From NCBI RefSeq assembly GCF_003201655.1, contig NZ_QJJU01000003.1:310001-374000 (forward strand): a stretch of DNA of 64,000 bases, read 5' to 3'. A model generated the notes under the pieces. The model searched no databases, had not been told where the DNA came from, and worked only from the letters and a program-made list of their open reading frames with translations. Below are positions 44,727 to 52,373 of the stretch, piece by piece. This DNA is from Mycolicibacterium moriokaense. Lineage in GTDB: Bacteria > Actinomycetota > Actinomycetes > Mycobacteriales > Mycobacteriaceae. The position numbers were made by a program, and so were the translations under genes. Position 1 is the stretch's first letter, and every line of letters starts with the position of its first letter.

Positions 44727-45302
44727 TCAGGCAGGCTGACCGATCTCCGCCGGTGCCGGCGGCGCGAAAGGGTCCGCGGGCGGGGGCGGAGGAGCCATCA
44801 GTGGCTCGGGCTCTGGCGGAGGCGCCATGAATGGATCCGGTGCGGGCGGAGGAGCCATCGGCACCTCGCCTGCCATCATGACAACTGGTGCCTCAGGGGC
44901 GTCAGGGGCGTCAGGCGCCATTGCCTCGTCCACCGGCGTCGGCAGGAACATATGGTGGCCGAATTGCTTCTGGAAGGCGCCACCGCCACCGATGCGCACC
45001 CCGCCGCCCTCACCGGAGGAGACAGGGGTTCCGTCGGGCAGCGTGGCCGCAGTGTGGCCACCGTTCCAGCCGACGTTGAGGGCGCCGGGCTGTGACCCGT
45101 ACTGGAAGCCTCGGGCGAGCAGAGCCCTTTCGATATTGCCGGTGTTGAACCGATCGCCATAGATCGGCCGGCCAGTTGCCGCATTCGTCACCCATGAAAC
45201 CAGCCCCGAGCAATCCGTACCCCGAGGGGAATCTCCACCAGAGATGTACGGCGTGCCTGAAACCGAGCTCACAAGCGTCAACAAAGTTACGGTAGCAAAC
45301 AT
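44727..45302 (-). CDS. NlpC/P60-type (C40) cell-wall peptidase-like secreted protein
   Basis: From the ATG at 45302 the protein is 191 residues. Residues about 1-20 are hydrophobic (FATVTLLTLVSSVSG). PYISGGDSPRGTDCSGLVSWV contains the catalytic Cys of the NlpC/P60 fold (DCSGL) and NGGHTAATLPDG the His. It ends with a low-complexity Pro/Ala tail of about 70 residues. It would hydrolyse D-Glu-mDAP-type bonds in peptidoglycan or act as an inactive wall binder; the third catalytic polar residue is not clear. Upstream is a 396-base gap with a candidate CRP site. Confidence 0.78.
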   Translation of the reverse strand: MFATVTLLTLVSSVSGTPYISGGDSPRGTDCSGLVSWVTNAATGRPIYGDRFNTGNIERALLARGFQYGSQPGALNVGWNGGHTAATLPDGTPVSSGEGGGVRIGGGGAFQKQFGHHMFLPTPVDEAMAPDAPDAPEAPVVMMAGEVPMAPPPAPDPFMAPPPEPEPLMAPPPPPADPFAPPAPAEIGQPA

Positions 45303-45698
45303 GCGGCCGGACGTTAACAGAAGTTGCGAAGGGGCCTCAAAATCTGTGATGGCCACCACAATCCGCGGTGGCTATCGCCTGCTTCACGGAATTCGATTGT
45401 GCTGCGGAGCTATTCAGCACCCCTAAGCAGGGGCTTTGCGATAGTTGCGAGATCACGAAAATAGTTCGGAGGCAGCAAAAGTGCGCTCCGATGTGTACCT
45501 GAGTGCCGAAAACTGAGACCGGCATCACAGTTTAAAGCCCGTTTTCGCGATGCGAATCTCGCTAATCACGACACATTTAATGCCTTCGCCGACCAGCGAT
45601 TTCACGCTGCCAGAAGCGATGCTGATCGTTATTGCCAAGCGGCACATGCCACCCCTGTGTGTCGTAGTCGAATTCTCTTGCTACGAAACATGTTTCAA
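45303..45698 (-). other. Long non-coding leader or promoter region upstream of the NlpC/P60 gene
   Basis: This gap of 396 bases is the only one above 300 in the window and is visibly richer in A and T than its surroundings. Read on the minus strand it holds a stem CCCC-TGCTTA-GGGG and a following GTGCTG...CAGCAC pair around 45399-45433, and a CRP-type site near the gene. No coding frame of reasonable composition is present. I looked for the c-di-AMP (ydaO) riboswitch found before actinobacterial wall-hydrolase genes and do not see its conserved blocks. It may be a long 5' leader or contain a small RNA. Confidence 0.45.
45345..45360. promoter_or_regulatory. Candidate CRP site before the NlpC/P60 gene
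   Basis: TGTGATGGCCACCACA matches the TGTGANNNNNNTCACA CRP consensus with one change and contains the core GTG-N8-CAC. It lies 43-58 bases upstream of the ATG at 45302. In M. tuberculosis CRP (Rv3676) is known to control wall-remodelling genes such as rpfA, so control of a peptidase here is reasonable. Confidence 0.5.
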
Positions 45699-46835
45699 TC
45701 AGCGATAAGCGAGCAGCATAGGAACTTCCTGCTCGGCAGGCGTCAGCGACCCGTGCTGGCCGATCAGCGACGACAACAGCGGCTCCACCGTGCGCCGCAT
45801 AATCCCAGCCGAGCCGCGTGCCGCGGCAACGACGTCGCCGATGCGAAACCGCACGTCATCGCCGATCCGGTCGCCGAACCATCCCGCCGCGATCGCTTCG
45901 TCACGCGACACCACCCACGCCCGCTGTGCCAGCGTCTCCCGCCAGGCCGCCAGCACCGAATCTGCGGCACCGTCGGCGACGTAGACATGCCCGGCCCGCG
46001 GCTCGCCGCCGATGGCATCAACACCGTCCAGCAGGGCCTCGCAGGCGTCGACATCAACCACCTCTGAAGCGTCGACGGCGACCATGCCGTGATCGGCCAC
46101 AACCGCGAGCAGGCCGCCGGGCGGCAGACCCTCCACGATGGACTCCACCAGCCTGTCGACCTGTCGCAGCTGCATGCGCCACGCCGTCGCGCCCGGGCCA
46201 TATATATGCCCGAGAAGGTCGAGTTCCGAGTGATAGCCGTAGCAGAACCCGCCGTCTGCAACCGCTGACCGCACGCAGGCGGCCAGGTCCCCGAGCGCGT
46301 GCACGCCCACGTAGCGACCGCCGCGCAGCACAGCGCGGGTCAGCCCGGACCCGGTGAACTGCGCGCCGGCTATCACGCTGACGGCGATCCCTGCGCTCGC
46401 GGCCCGCTCGAACGTCGTCGGCATGGGTTGGACCTGCTCTGGCGGAAGCTTGTCACGCAGGTCGCGGCCGGACGGATGCGGTCGCCAAGCGAGCGCGTTG
46501 ATGACATCGGCGCCGGGCAACCGGAACGAGAGCCCGACCATTCCGTGTTCGCCGGACTTGCATCCGGTGCCGACCGCTGCGAGCCCAGCCGCCGTGGTGG
46601 AGGGGAATCCGACCTGCAGCGTCCTACCGCGCAGCGCGGCCATCACGGGTGCGTCTTCGGCGTACATGTCGAGCAGGTCGGCGCCAAGCCCGTCGATCAG
46701 CAGGACGCACGCGCCGGCGATCTCGCCCGGCAGGGGGATGGGGCCGTCAAACCCCGCAACACCCATTGCGGAAAGCACCGATGGCACCACGTCGGCCAGG
46801 TGCGGCAGGTTCGGATCTGGCTGCGGCAGTTGCAC
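45699..46835 (-). CDS. Alkaline-phosphatase-superfamily nucleotide pyrophosphatase/phosphodiesterase-like
   Basis: The 378-residue protein has CVLLIDGLGADLLD, then FPSTTAAGLAAVGTG with the nucleophile Thr in the P-S-T-T motif, and GYHSELDLLGHIYGP and VVADHGMVAVD for the two-metal site. This is the NPP-type phosphodiesterase fold, which cleaves phosphodiester bonds. No signal peptide is seen, so a cytoplasmic or unusual export route is possible. The gene is 400 bases upstream of the NlpC/P60 gene on the same strand. Confidence 0.88.
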   Translation of the reverse strand: MQLPQPDPNLPHLADVVPSVLSAMGVAGFDGPIPLPGEIAGACVLLIDGLGADLLDMYAEDAPVMAALRGRTLQVGFPSTTAAGLAAVGTGCKSGEHGMVGLSFRLPGADVINALAWRPHPSGRDLRDKLPPEQVQPMPTTFERAASAGIAVSVIAGAQFTGSGLTRAVLRGGRYVGVHALGDLAACVRSAVADGGFCYGYHSELDLLGHIYGPGATAWRMQLRQVDRLVESIVEGLPPGGLLAVVADHGMVAVDASEVVDVDACEALLDGVDAIGGEPRAGHVYVADGAADSVLAAWRETLAQRAWVVSRDEAIAAGWFGDRIGDDVRFRIGDVVAAARGSAGIMRRTVEPLLSSLIGQHGSLTPAEQEVPMLLAYR

Positions 46836-46863
46836 AATTCGAGCCTGTCACACTGCGGCGAGG

Positions 46864-47256
46864 TCACGCCCCTTCGATTGTTCGTTTAATCGCGGCAATA
46901 CCTGCCGTCATCATCGCGTCTACGTGCGGGGCCAACTCGTCGGGCAACAGGTCTGTGGTCCACACGAATCGAGTGCCATCGGCGTGGTCGAAGATCTGCG
47001 CCGCGCCGTTGTAGTGGTGGAACTGCTGCCCGACGATCGCCCAGGCGACTCGCCGCGCTGCTTCGTCGACGGCGACGATGTCCTCACGCACGACCGTGCC
47101 GTCGGCGAACGTCACCACGCGCGTGTTGCCGTCCATTCGGGTGTCGACGACGAACCCCGCGGCAAGGCGGGTGTGCAACGCGCCAACATCGCTCAGCGCA
47201 TCCCAAACCCGTTGGGGCGAGGAATTGATCTCTATCTCTTTTCGAATCGTGGCCAT
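46864..47256 (-). CDS. SRPBCC-family (polyketide cyclase/START-like) protein
   Basis: The 130-residue protein from the ATG at 47256 begins ATIRKEIEINSSPQRVWDALSDVGALHTRLAAGFVVDT, a typical SRPBCC start, and has FVWTTDLLPDELAPHVDAMMTAGIAAIKRTIEGA as the long C-terminal helix. The barrel binds a hydrophobic ligand. Longer starts (47334) would add about 26 Arg/Cys-rich residues that do not fit the fold. It is 28 bases upstream of the phosphodiesterase gene on the same strand. The opposite strand starts a SARP remnant about 155 bases away. Confidence 0.85.
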   Translation of the reverse strand: MATIRKEIEINSSPQRVWDALSDVGALHTRLAAGFVVDTRMDGNTRVVTFADGTVVREDIVAVDEAARRVAWAIVGQQFHHYNGAAQIFDHADGTRFVWTTDLLPDELAPHVDAMMTAGIAAIKRTIEGA

Positions 47257-47412
47257 TGCCACATCGTGCAGACCACCACCGACAAGTTTGGTTGGGCGCA
47301 GACTGCACCACGGTATTTGACTACGCAAAGACATTGTGCCGCAGCTTTACTCGATCTCGACCCCGCGTTGAATCGCCCTAGTGACGATGGCTAGCTGATT
47401 ACGCTTCAACAG

Positions 47413-47646
47413 GTGGAGCTGGGGGTTTTGGGGCCTCTGCAGGTCCGGCAGTATGGCCTGCCGGTCGCGATCCCTGGCGCCAAACCCCGGGCGATCCTCA
47501 CGATGCTCGGGCTGCACGGTGGTTCCGTTGTTGCCGCCGACGTGCTGGTGGAGCTGATCTGGGGCGACGATCCGCCACGCACGGCCGTCAAAGCCCTGCA
47601 GACCCACATTTCGTCCCTGCGTCAATCGGCTGGCCTGAATCGTTGA
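47413..47646 (+). pseudogene. Truncated SARP/AfsR-type regulator remnant (DNA-binding part only)
   Basis: The 77-residue frame from GTG 47413 reads ELGVLGPLQVRQYGLPVAIPGAKPRAILTMLGLHG, then LVELIWGDDPPRTAVKALQTHISSLR, ending SAGLNR and a stop. This is the OmpR-like winged helix found at the N-terminus of SARP and EmbR/AfsR regulators; the recognition helix LQTHISSLR is intact. The BTAD domain and all later parts are missing, and the operator of the next gene begins two bases after the stop. Either a deletion fused it to the new promoter or it is a truncated free DNA-binding protein. Confidence 0.7.
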
Positions 47647-47699
47647 CATGCAGCCGCACGGCTGCATATAGTCAGACATGCAGCCAGTCAGCTGCATGT
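47646..47699. promoter_or_regulatory. Two perfect inverted repeats before the ArsR-SRPBCC gene
   Basis: Repeat 1 is ATGCAGCC-GCAC-GGCTGCAT (47648-47667) and repeat 2 is ACATGCAGC-CAGTCA-GCTGCATGT (47676-47699). Both have the same half-site ACATGCAGC. The centres are about 30 bases, or three helical turns, apart. They lie 8-60 bases before the start of the ArsR-SRPBCC fusion at 47707. This is the best-defined operator set in the window. Confidence 0.8.
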
Positions 47700-47706
47700 T
47701 AGGGAT

Positions 47707-48492
47707 ATGGCAGACATGGACGAGGTGTTCAAGGCGTTGGCCGATCCGAGCCGACGCCTGCTGCTCGACAGCCTCAACACACGCAATGGACAGAACCTGC
47801 ACGCGTTGTGCGCGGGCCTTTCGATGGCGCGGCAGTCGGTCAGCAAGCATCTGGCGGTGCTCGAAGCGGCCAACCTGGTCACGACCGTGTGGCGGGGCAG
47901 GGAAAAGCTGCACTACCTCAACGCCGAGCCGATCAACGCCATCGCCGACCGTTGGATCACTCAATACGACCGTGCGCGAGTACAGACGCTCGCGGATTTG
48001 AAAATAGCATTGGAGACCGAATCAATGAGTAGCAGTAAGGAATTCGTCTACACCACCTACATCCGGACCACGCCCGAGAAGCTGTGGCAAGCGATAACCG
48101 ACCCCGCGTTCTCCCATCGGTACATGGGCCACGCGATGGTGTCGGACTGGAAGAAGGGCTCGACGTATGCCTGGGAAGACCACGGGCTGAAGATCGAGCA
48201 CCCCGAACAAGTCATCCTCGAATCCGACCCGTACCGCCGGCTCGCGTTCACCTTCCACACTTTCGTTCCCGAACTTGCAACCGCCGTCGAACAACTCGAC
48301 GAGGAGACCGTCGCCGCGTGCGCAGCCGAGAGGCGGTCGCAGGTGTCGTTCGACATCGAGCCGGAAGGCGATCAAGTCAAGCTGACCGTCATCCATGACG
48401 GCTTCGAGCCGGACAGCACCGTGCTCAGGATGATCTCGGGCGGATGGCCTTCGAAGTTGTCGGACCTCAAGACCGCGCTTGAACAAGCATGA
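47707..48492 (+). CDS. ArsR-type DNA-binding domain fused to an SRPBCC (AHSA1-like) domain
   Basis: Residues 1 to about 100 are an ArsR helix-turn-helix: VFKALADPSRRLLLDSLN, LSMARQSVSKHLAVLEAANLV, REKLHYLN. Residues about 108-258 form an AHSA1-like SRPBCC barrel beginning FVYTTYIRTTPEKLWQAITDPAFSHRYM and ending in WPSKLSDLKTAL. The two are often separate adjacent genes; here one protein of 261 residues holds both, joined by a short linker near residue 102, so the barrel may sense a ligand for its own repressor domain. It overlaps the next DUF899 gene as ATGA. An internal ATG at the linker (48025) could give the SRPBCC domain alone. Confidence 0.88.
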   Translation: MADMDEVFKALADPSRRLLLDSLNTRNGQNLHALCAGLSMARQSVSKHLAVLEAANLVTTVWRGREKLHYLNAEPINAIADRWITQYDRARVQTLADLKIALETESMSSSKEFVYTTYIRTTPEKLWQAITDPAFSHRYMGHAMVSDWKKGSTYAWEDHGLKIEHPEQVILESDPYRRLAFTFHTFVPELATAVEQLDEETVAACAAERRSQVSFDIEPEGDQVKLTVIHDGFEPDSTVLRMISGGWPSKLSDLKTALEQA

Positions 48493-49214
48493 GCCACGAC
48501 GTCGACATCCCAAAAGTGGCCGACCGGAATGCCTTTCAGGCCGAACTGGATGAGCTGCGGGCGAAGGAGAAGGCGCACATCCGCGAAGGTGACGCAATTG
48601 CCGCCGCCCGTCGGCGACTGCCGATGGTGGAGGTAGATTCCGCCACACCGGTGATCGGTCCCCACGGGCCGGTCCCGCTGCTGGACGTGTTCGACGGGCG
48701 TCGACAGCTGATCGCCTACTACTTCATGTGGCACACCGGCCATCCCGCGCCCGAGCAGTGCGAGGGCTGCACGTGGGTCACCACCCAGGTCACGGAACTG
48801 TCCTACCTTCATTCACGCGACATCACCTACGCGGTGTTCTGCCAGGGGCCCTACGACGAGAGCTTCCGCTATCGCGACTTCATGGGCTGGGACATGCCGT
48901 GGTACTCGGCGCAGGACTCGCTCGACACCCTGCTCGTCGGCCGCCACATCGGACTCATGCACCTGGTGAGCTACCTGCGTGACGGCGACCGCGTCTTCGA
49001 GACCTACTGGACGACGCGTCGCGGTGTCGAGGCAATGGACTACAGCCTGGCGCTGATGGACCTCACCGTCTACGGACGCCAGGAGCCGTGGGAGTACTCG
49101 CCCTCCGGCTGGCCTCAACAGTTTCAAGTCGACGGCTCCAACACGCGGACCAACGGACGGCCCACCGCCCAGTGGTCGCGCCTCGAAGCCGGGCGTTCCG
49201 ACAAGCTGAGCTGA
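48489..49214 (+). CDS. DUF899-family thioredoxin-like protein
   Basis: The 241-residue protein has LLDVFDGRRQLIAYYFMWHTGH, EQCEGCTWVTTQVTELSYLHSRDITYAVFCQGPYDE and RHIGLMHLVSYLRDGDRVFETYWTT, the DUF899 thioredoxin-like pattern. C-x-x-C is present in EGC/QCEGC, and the fold resembles peroxiredoxin-like oxidoreductases. It is translationally coupled to the ArsR-SRPBCC fusion (4-base overlap) and followed by another DUF899 gene. The role is not established for the family. Confidence 0.88.
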   Translation: MSHDVDIPKVADRNAFQAELDELRAKEKAHIREGDAIAAARRRLPMVEVDSATPVIGPHGPVPLLDVFDGRRQLIAYYFMWHTGHPAPEQCEGCTWVTTQVTELSYLHSRDITYAVFCQGPYDESFRYRDFMGWDMPWYSAQDSLDTLLVGRHIGLMHLVSYLRDGDRVFETYWTTRRGVEAMDYSLALMDLTVYGRQEPWEYSPSGWPQQFQVDGSNTRTNGRPTAQWSRLEAGRSDKLS

Positions 49215-49243
49215 AAACCGAAAGCCGAAGGGAGACAGGAAAG

Positions 49244-49921
49244 ATGAAGACGCCGCCGATCGTGTCTGCGCAAGAGTGGGATAACGCTCTTGCGAAAATG
49301 CTCGTGAAAGAGAAGGAGTTCACCCGCGCCAGGGATGCGCTGGCCGCCGAACGGCGGCGGATGCCATGGACGCCCGTCGAGAAGGAGTACGTCTTCGACG
49401 GCCCCGACGGCAAGGTGGGCCTGCTCGATCTCTTCGACGGCCGACGTCAGCTGATCGTCTACCGCGCGTTCTTCCAGCCCGACGTGCACGGCTGGCCCGA
49501 ACACGCCTGCATCGGTTGCTCATTGATGGCCGACCATGTTCCCAACTTGACCCACCTCAACGCCCGCGACACCACGTTCGTGTACGCCTCACCGGCGCCC
49601 CAGGGCGACATCGAGCGGGTGAAGGCCCGGATGGGCTGGGAGCGCATCCCGTGGTACTCCATCACCGACGACTTCGACAAGGACTTCGGCTGCGACGAGT
49701 GGCACGCCACGAATGCGTTCATCCGTGACGGCGACGGCCGGGTCTTCCGCACCTACTCCATCAACAACCGGGGCGACGAGGCGTTCGTCACCACCTGGAG
49801 CCTGCTCGACATGACCGCGCTTGGGCGACAAGAGGAGTGGGAGGATTCGCCGGAGGGCTACCCTCAGACCCCGCCATACCAATGGTGGGCCTGGCACGAC
49901 GCCTACGCTCAGGACGGCTAG
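49244..49921 (+). CDS. DUF899-family thioredoxin-like protein, second copy
   Basis: The 225-residue protein from the ATG at 49244 repeats the pattern of its neighbour: LLDLFDGRRQLIVYRAFFQPDVHG, HACIGCSLMADHVPNLTHLNARDTTFVYASPAPQ, then MGWERIPWYSI and GDEAFVTTWSLLDMTALGRQEEWEDSPEGYPQ. It is 29 bases after the first copy. The two differ enough (roughly a third to a half identical by eye) to have distinct partners. An A/G-rich ribosome site lies before the ATG. Its stop overlaps the small convergent gene. Confidence 0.88.
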   Translation: MKTPPIVSAQEWDNALAKMLVKEKEFTRARDALAAERRRMPWTPVEKEYVFDGPDGKVGLLDLFDGRRQLIVYRAFFQPDVHGWPEHACIGCSLMADHVPNLTHLNARDTTFVYASPAPQGDIERVKARMGWERIPWYSITDDFDKDFGCDEWHATNAFIRDGDGRVFRTYSINNRGDEAFVTTWSLLDMTALGRQEEWEDSPEGYPQTPPYQWWAWHDAYAQDG

Positions 49922-50070
49922 GCCGCCGGGCGTGGGTCCGGCGTGTACGCAGCCCAGGTCTGCGTTTCGCTGGGCAGCGGCAGATAGGTGTGCCCGCACT
50001 CCAGGAGCCAGGCACCGCGGCCGGCCAATCTCGTCAACCGGAACCGGTTGCAATATCGACAGTTCACCAT
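49918..50070 (-). CDS. Small Cys/His zinc-ribbon-like protein
   Basis: The 50-residue protein from the ATG at 50070 has VNCRYCNRF and LLECGHTYLPLP, a C-x2-C plus C-x-H arrangement with 20 residues between the pairs, typical of a single zinc ribbon. It is too short for most gene finders, but the composition is distinct from the adjacent shadows. It is convergent with the DUF899 gene, with 4 bases of overlap. I call it a probable small metal-binding protein; the function is unknown. Confidence 0.6.
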   Translation of the reverse strand: MVNCRYCNRFRLTRLAGRGAWLLECGHTYLPLPSETQTWAAYTPDPRPAA

Positions 50071-50251
50071 GATTCTCACTCCCTTCGTGTTGCGACTTCG
50101 TCCTGTGTAAACACGGTATGGATTGGCTGCGGCGGCCGAAACGGGCCGCGAACCCCTGCCTGGCCAGTTGGTTTGGGGGTTTTTCCAGCGGCCGGATGGG
50201 GGGATTAGGGGGTGCCCCAGCAACTTCGAATCTGTGACGAGTTCGGCGACA

Positions 50252-50884
50252 ATGGAGCCTCACGGCAAACGACACTTGTACGATCGCGACATGCTGGGGG
50301 AGGACCTCTCCGGCCGGTTCGACTACCTGTTCGAGCCGCTGGACGTCGATGAGTCGGCCGGTAACGGCGATGACGCCGATCCCCATGTGCCCGAACAGTC
50401 TGACGACGACAATCGATGGTTCAGACGAATAGTCCTCACCGGCGTCGTCCTAGCAACGCTGGCGGTCGCCGCCGCGACAGTCATATTGCTGCTGCAGCCA
50501 GCCCAGCCCTCACAGCTGACCGTCACCCCGATCGATGCGACGTCATCGTCCGCACCGGTGTCGACCGCGATATCCCCGACAGCGTCCCCGGCGCTGTCCA
50601 TTTCGATGCCGACCACGACCGCTCAACCTGTTCCGGTCTTACCGGCCACGGTCAGCGCACCTGCCGTCCAGACATCGACAGCGAGACCGATCGTCGAGCC
50701 ACAACGCCCACCTGGGCAGGAGCCGACCACCGTTGCCAGCGAGCCGGCGCACGCACCGATGCCGCCCGCGCCCACCACGCGCGCGCCCATCAGCGTTTCA
50801 CCCGAATCACGTCCCCCATTTCCTGACCAGAACCCGCCTCAGGACAACAACCAACGCGGCGGATTACTCGGCGGACTTCTTTAG
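50252..50884 (+). CDS. Membrane-anchored Ser/Thr/Pro-rich hypothetical protein
   Basis: The 210-residue protein has an acidic N-terminal domain of about 55 residues (LYDRDMLGEDLSGRFDYLFEPLDVDESAG, then DADPHVPEQSDDDN). A single membrane helix follows (FRRIVLTGVVLATLAVAAATVILLL), then a Ser/Thr/Pro-rich extracytoplasmic part of about 125 residues, a typical O-mannosylated tail. It ends GGLLGGLL. It lies before the acyltransferase and SGNH genes on the same strand, which suggests a cell-envelope role. Confidence 0.75.
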   Translation: MEPHGKRHLYDRDMLGEDLSGRFDYLFEPLDVDESAGNGDDADPHVPEQSDDDNRWFRRIVLTGVVLATLAVAAATVILLLQPAQPSQLTVTPIDATSSSAPVSTAISPTASPALSISMPTTTAQPVPVLPATVSAPAVQTSTARPIVEPQRPPGQEPTTVASEPAHAPMPPAPTTRAPISVSPESRPPFPDQNPPQDNNQRGGLLGGLL

Positions 50885-51023
50885 CTGACGGATTGCGTCC
50901 GCGGGTTCGCAGGAACCACACAGCATTCCGCTCACGGCAACTGGACGAGCACGCTGATATTCTGCGAACGCTGGCCAGGCCAGGCCCGAACGAAACAGCA
51001 GAGTCCCTCACGAAAAGAGAGTT

Positions 51024-52256
51024 GTGCGCAGCGGAGAGATCAAGGCCTTGTCTGGCCTGCGCATCATCGCCGCATTGTGGGTGGTCCTGTTTCACTTCCG
51101 GCCATTGTTGGAGCAGGCCGCGCCCGGTTTCAGATCCGCCCTCGCCCCGGTGCTCAACTGCGGTGCACAGGGTGTTGACCTGTTCTTCATCCTCAGCGGG
51201 TTCGTCCTGACCTGGAACTACCTCGACAAAATGGGTGAGTCGTGGTCGACGCGGGCGACACTGCATTTCCTGTGGCTGCGACTGGCCAGGGTGTGGCCGG
51301 TCTATCTCGTCACGCTGCACCTGGCGGCGGTGTGGATCATCTTCACCCTGTACGTCGGGCATGAGCCGTCAAAGGCCATTGACCAGCTCAACGCCGTCAG
51401 CTATGTGCGCCAAGTTCTACTGGTGCAGCTGTGGTTCCAGCCGTTCTTCGACGGGTCGAGTTGGGACGGACCTGCGTGGTCGATCAGTGCGGAATGGTTG
51501 GCGTACCTGTTGTTCGGCGTGCTGGTGTTGGTGATCTTCCGGGTTGCCCGCGCAACGAGGGTCAGAGGCTTGCTGTGGCTGGCTTTCGCGGCCTCGCTGC
51601 CACCCCTGCTCCTGCTGTTGGTGACCGGTCACTTCTACACGCCGTGGAGTTGGCTGCCGCGAATCGTCATGCAGTTCACAGCGGGCGCACTGGCGTGCGT
51701 CGCCGTTCGCAAGTTGCAGCTGTCCGACCGGGCGCGTCGCGGTACCGGCTACCTGTCGGTGGTGCTCGGCGTCGCCATTGTCGGACTTGTCTACCTCTTG
51801 GATGCGCATCCGGTGCCCAACATGATCGACTCGAGCGGCCTGGTCGACGTGCTGTTCGTTCCGCTGGTCGTCACGTTGGCGACCGGCGTCGGCAGTCTGC
51901 CGGGCCTGCTGTCGGCCCGGGTGATGGTGTACCTCGGACACATCTCGTTCAGCTTGTACATGGTGCATGAATTGGTGCACACGGCATGGAATTGGGCCGT
52001 AGAGCAGTTCGAGATCGTCCTCACGCCGAGCTGGCCGGCGAAGTCGATAGTGGTTGGCGTGCTGGCGATTGCCTTCGTCGGCGCAATGCTGCTGTACCAC
52101 TTCGTCGAAGAGCCAGCCAGGGTCTGGATGCGCAGGATGGTGAAGACTCGCGGCACTCAACCTGCCGAGGTTGCCGACCCGGCCCACAGGAAGCTCCAAC
52201 CGCTCCACGGCCCGCGCCACGTGCCGACAGATACCATCGCTACCCGCGCGGGGTGA
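51024..52256 (+). CDS. Acyltransferase 3 family membrane protein
   Basis: The 410-residue protein has about ten helices. The N-terminal KALSGLRIIAALWVVLFHFRPLLEQAAPG has the RxxAxxxVxxxH motif and catalytic His of acyltransferase 3 (OafA/NodX), and CGAQGVDLFFILSGFVLTW is typical of the second helix. The C-terminal part ends with YHFVEEPARVWMRRMV. These enzymes transfer acetyl or longer acyl groups to surface sugars, using cytoplasmic acyl-CoA. OafA-type proteins often carry a fused SGNH domain; here the SGNH domain is a separate gene directly downstream. Confidence 0.9.
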   Translation: MRSGEIKALSGLRIIAALWVVLFHFRPLLEQAAPGFRSALAPVLNCGAQGVDLFFILSGFVLTWNYLDKMGESWSTRATLHFLWLRLARVWPVYLVTLHLAAVWIIFTLYVGHEPSKAIDQLNAVSYVRQVLLVQLWFQPFFDGSSWDGPAWSISAEWLAYLLFGVLVLVIFRVARATRVRGLLWLAFAASLPPLLLLLVTGHFYTPWSWLPRIVMQFTAGALACVAVRKLQLSDRARRGTGYLSVVLGVAIVGLVYLLDAHPVPNMIDSSGLVDVLFVPLVVTLATGVGSLPGLLSARVMVYLGHISFSLYMVHELVHTAWNWAVEQFEIVLTPSWPAKSIVVGVLAIAFVGAMLLYHFVEEPARVWMRRMVKTRGTQPAEVADPAHRKLQPLHGPRHVPTDTIATRAG

Positions 52257-52373
52257 TCGTTGGTTGACGGCCGAATCCTGCTGCGCCCGATGACAAAGCA
52301 GCAGTTTTGTAACGCATCGCTCACAAATTCATCGCCGCCGCGATTTTCGCGAATTGGGCCGTACGCTGTTCCG

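Noticed and set aside
45303-45698. c-di-AMP (ydaO) riboswitch before the NlpC/P60 gene
   Set aside because: Context suits it, but I could not find the conserved GGGGUGAA-type and AGCUAACCUCG-type blocks on the minus strand. Infernal would settle it.
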